Assembly: GCA_934660965.1 (NCBI GenBank) | Contig: CAKUIM010000041.1 | Span: 1 to 12,375, forward strand | DNA from: an uncultured Oscillospiraceae bacterium | Lineage (GTDB): Bacteria; Bacillota; Clostridia; Oscillospirales; Oscillospiraceae | Reading direction: 5' to 3' | Length of the DNA: 12,375 nt | Shown: piece after piece, positions 10,994 through 12,375 of the stretch | Position numbering within the stretch: position 1 is the first letter of the stretch | Layout of the letters: each line of letters begins with the position of its first letter | Notes under the pieces: model-generated | What the model was told of the DNA's origin: nothing | Databases searched by the model: none | The model's input: the letters and a program-made list of their open reading frames with translations, nothing else | Made by a program: the position numbers and the translations under genes

Positions 10994-12187
10994 TCAGAAA
11001 TTCACAAAATCAAAGTCAGCGAAGCTGCACGCCATGCCCTCTGCCGCAACAAATTTCTTAAGGCAGTATATCAAATCGCACATGCCCACCCGGCTCTCCT
11101 CCATAAACTCGGTCTGCCCCTCGCTGCTTCCCTCATATTTGTCGCAGCTCAGGGGATACGCATCGGAAAAAACGGCAGGGTCAAGATAGCCGGTCGCGTA
11201 CCGCAGGCTCACGCCGGTATCCCTGTAGTACTTGGAGGACAGATACTCATATTTCCCATCGTACCCGCCCCGCATACGGAGGTAAAAATTGATGCTGAGG
11301 GTCTCATCAAGCGGGCAGTGCAGGCAGAATTCCACCATATCGCTGTCGGCCCAATAGGAGATGGAAAAATATTCGTCCTCGTATCCGCCGTAGCGGGTGG
11401 CCGGCTGCTGATAAATGCAGTAGTCCCCTCTCAAATTCCCAATCTCGATCGCAAAATCCTTGCAGTAGGCAAACAGGTCAAAGGGCTGGGGCGCGGCAGA
11501 TGCCGGCGCGGCGCTCTGCGCGGGCGGTGGGGAAACTTCCGGCGCGGTGCTCTGCGCGGGCGGCAGGGAGGCTTCCGGCGCAGTGCTCTGCGCAGGCGGC
11601 GGGGAAACTTCCGGCGCGGCGCTCTGCGCAGGCGGCGGGGAGGCTTCCGGCGCACTGCTCTGCGCAGGCAGCCCTTCGGACGGCGCGCCGCTGGGATTGT
11701 CTTCCTCGCTGCCGCTGACGCTCGGGTCTCCCTGGGGCTTCCCGGCAAGGAGGGGATCATCGGTAGGAAGCGCTTGAGACGGAATGCCGGATGAAGCCCT
11801 GGGCTGCTCTGAAATCTCCGTGCTGCCGGAGGGCGTCTGCGCCGGGCCTTTCCGAAAAACGCCAAAGTATACGGCGCCTATTATCACAGCAGCCGCAGCG
11901 GCAATCGCAAGAATAAGCCAGAGCTTATTCTTCCCGTTCCCTCCCGGGGTCTGCTCCTGGGGCGGCTGCGCGCTCTCAGCGCCCTCTCCAACGGGTTCGG
12001 AGGACAAAATGGCATCCGCAGTGGTGTTGAAAATCTTTGCAAGGGCAATAATATTATCAATGGTAGGCTGTGTCTGCCCGTTCTCCCAAAGGCTGACGCT
12101 CTGCCTGGAAACGCCCAGCTTTTCGGCCAGCTCATCTTGAGACATATGATTTGCTTTTCGATAATAACGAATATTGTCGGATATCAT
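10994..12187 (-). CDS. Membrane-anchored XRE regulator with proline-rich stalk and outer domain
   Basis: A 397-aa single-pass protein. Residues 1-60 form an XRE HTH domain (MSQDELAEKLGVSRQSVSLW, then ENGQTQPTIDNII). Residues 61-88 are a Gln/Pro/Gly linker and 89-111 a transmembrane helix (LWLILAIAAAAAVIIGAVYF) followed by FRK. Residues ~112-233 are a Ser/Pro/Ala-rich stalk with five near-identical 12-residue units ending PPPAQS. Residues ~235-397 form a Tyr/Asp-rich domain with eight cysteines, probably outside the cell. Such proteins may sense the envelope and act on DNA, but no ligand or target is visible. TGCTATAAT at 12227-12219 is an extended -10; a TTG start at 12217 would precede its transcript, so I use ATG 12187 with GGGGAAGTG upstream. 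Whether it belongs to the host or the element is unclear. Confidence 0.85.
   Translation of the reverse strand: MISDNIRYYRKANHMSQDELAEKLGVSRQSVSLWENGQTQPTIDNIIALAKIFNTTADAILSSEPVGEGAESAQPPQEQTPGGNGKNKLWLILAIAAAAAVIIGAVYFGVFRKGPAQTPSGSTEISEQPRASSGIPSQALPTDDPLLAGKPQGDPSVSGSEEDNPSGAPSEGLPAQSSAPEASPPPAQSAAPEVSPPPAQSTAPEASLPPAQSTAPEVSPPPAQSAAPASAAPQPFDLFAYCKDFAIEIGNLRGDYCIYQQPATRYGGYEDEYFSISYWADSDMVEFCLHCPLDETLSINFYLRMRGGYDGKYEYLSSKYYRDTGVSLRYATGYLDPAVFSDAYPLSCDKYEGSSEGQTEFMEESRVGMCDLIYCLKKFVAAEGMACSFADFDFVNF
11505..11672. repeat. 36-bp tandem repeats encoding the proline-rich stalk
   Basis: Four full 36-base units (11505-11540, 11541-11576, 11577-11612, 11613-11648) and a partial fifth differ at a few positions. 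Alternate units carry GAAACTTCC or GAGGCTTCC, giving a 72-base super-period (EVS versus EAS). They are in frame, so copy changes alter stalk length by 12 residues each. Confidence 0.9.
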
Positions 12188-12218
12188 AACGTCACTTCCC
12201 CATGAAGTATTTTCCAAA

Positions 12219-12227
12219 ATTATAGCA
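12219..12227 (-). promoter_or_regulatory. Extended -10 promoter of the membrane-anchored XRE gene
   Basis: TGCTATAAT on the minus strand has the TGn extension that can replace a good -35. The expected -35 position (12247-12242, TTCTCT) is weak. Transcription should start near 12212, ahead of ATG 12187. Confidence 0.65.
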
Positions 12228-12308
12228 TATCCGGCCTTTGCAGAGAATAGAATCCGCTTTACGTTTTGTCAAGCAGCGCTTGCGTTTCCTGTTTTGCCCG
12301 TGTTTTCA

Positions 12309-12345
12309 TAAAAAATCGGAGCAAGCGAAATCTCGCTTGCTCCGA
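12309..12345 (-). terminator. Intrinsic terminator of the tRNA gene
   Basis: A perfect 13-pair stem (12316-12328 with 12333-12345, loop of four) followed by six U on the minus strand. It begins two bases beyond the encoded CCA. Confidence 0.9.
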
Positions 12346-12347
12346 CG

Positions 12348-12375
12348 TGGCGCGGAAGGAGGGATTTGAACCCTC
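12348..12375 (-). tRNA. tRNA gene, 3' part only (isotype not resolved)
   Basis: Read on the minus strand: T-arm GAGGG TTCAAAT CCCTC, then the acceptor strand CTTCCGC, discriminator G and encoded CCA. The rest of the gene lies beyond the window. G73 excludes A73 isotypes and is compatible with Ser, Asp, Asn or Gln among others; the anticodon is not visible. tRNA 3' ends are common attachment sites for prophages, and this one faces the element. Confidence 0.9.

Noticed and set aside
11505..11672. The repeat block as a CRISPR array
   Set aside because: Units are direct repeats of 36 bases with no spacers between them, and they are in frame inside a gene.
11318..11794. Plus-strand frames across the 36-bp repeats (Arg/Gly/Ala-rich)
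   Set aside because: They are shadows of the proline-rich stalk; the minus-strand gene has a promoter, ribosome binding site, clear domains and a terminator.

Overview
The window is GC-rich (roughly two-thirds G+C by eye) and reads as part of an integrated siphophage-type element in a high-GC Firmicute. The protein families look like those of gut Oscillospiraceae/Clostridia; that assignment is inference from protein style (PBSX-type terminase, SPP1-type portal, clostridial ImmA and tail proteins), not from a search.

Layout, right to left. At 12348-12375 is the 3' end of a tRNA gene on the minus strand with its own intrinsic terminator (12309-12345). Next, 10994-12187 (minus) encodes a membrane-anchored XRE regulator with a proline-rich stalk made of 36-bp tandem repeats and a cysteine-containing outer domain. 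It ends at a strong terminator (10882-10923) that lies back to back with the terminator of the plus-strand lysogeny operon (10934-10983). That operon is an XRE repressor (10091-10441) overlapped by an ImmA/IrrE-type gene (10425-10871) whose metalloprotease motif reads HAGGH instead of HExxH. Between 9829 and 10090 lies an AT-rich control region with two consensus-like promoters facing each other and four copies of an ATTCTAAA/TTTAGAAT motif.

From there everything runs leftward on the minus strand in one tightly packed, partly overlapping series. It starts with three small genes (9586-9828, 9401-9598 and the XRE regulator 9174-9404). Terminase small and large subunits, the portal, an HK97 gp10-like protein, two neck proteins, a tail-terminator-position protein and the major tail protein follow. 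Then come the G/GT tail chaperone with a -1 frameshift, a tape measure protein of only 222 aa, a small Dit-position protein, a tail hub protein and a fibre/appendage protein that runs off the left edge.

The unusual point is what is missing. No scaffold, prohead protease or major capsid gene lies between the portal and the neck genes; the portal stop overlaps the gp10-like start by 11 bases. The tape measure looks like the N-terminus of a normal one joined to its C-terminus. No integrase and no replication genes lie between the repressor and the terminase, a layout recalling PBSX. Yet no reading frame is visibly broken, and 4-base ATGA overlaps are preserved. I infer either a domesticated phage-derived particle (mini-tail, tailocin-like or packaging element), a satellite borrowing a helper's capsid, or a recently deleted prophage. 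The window alone cannot separate these.
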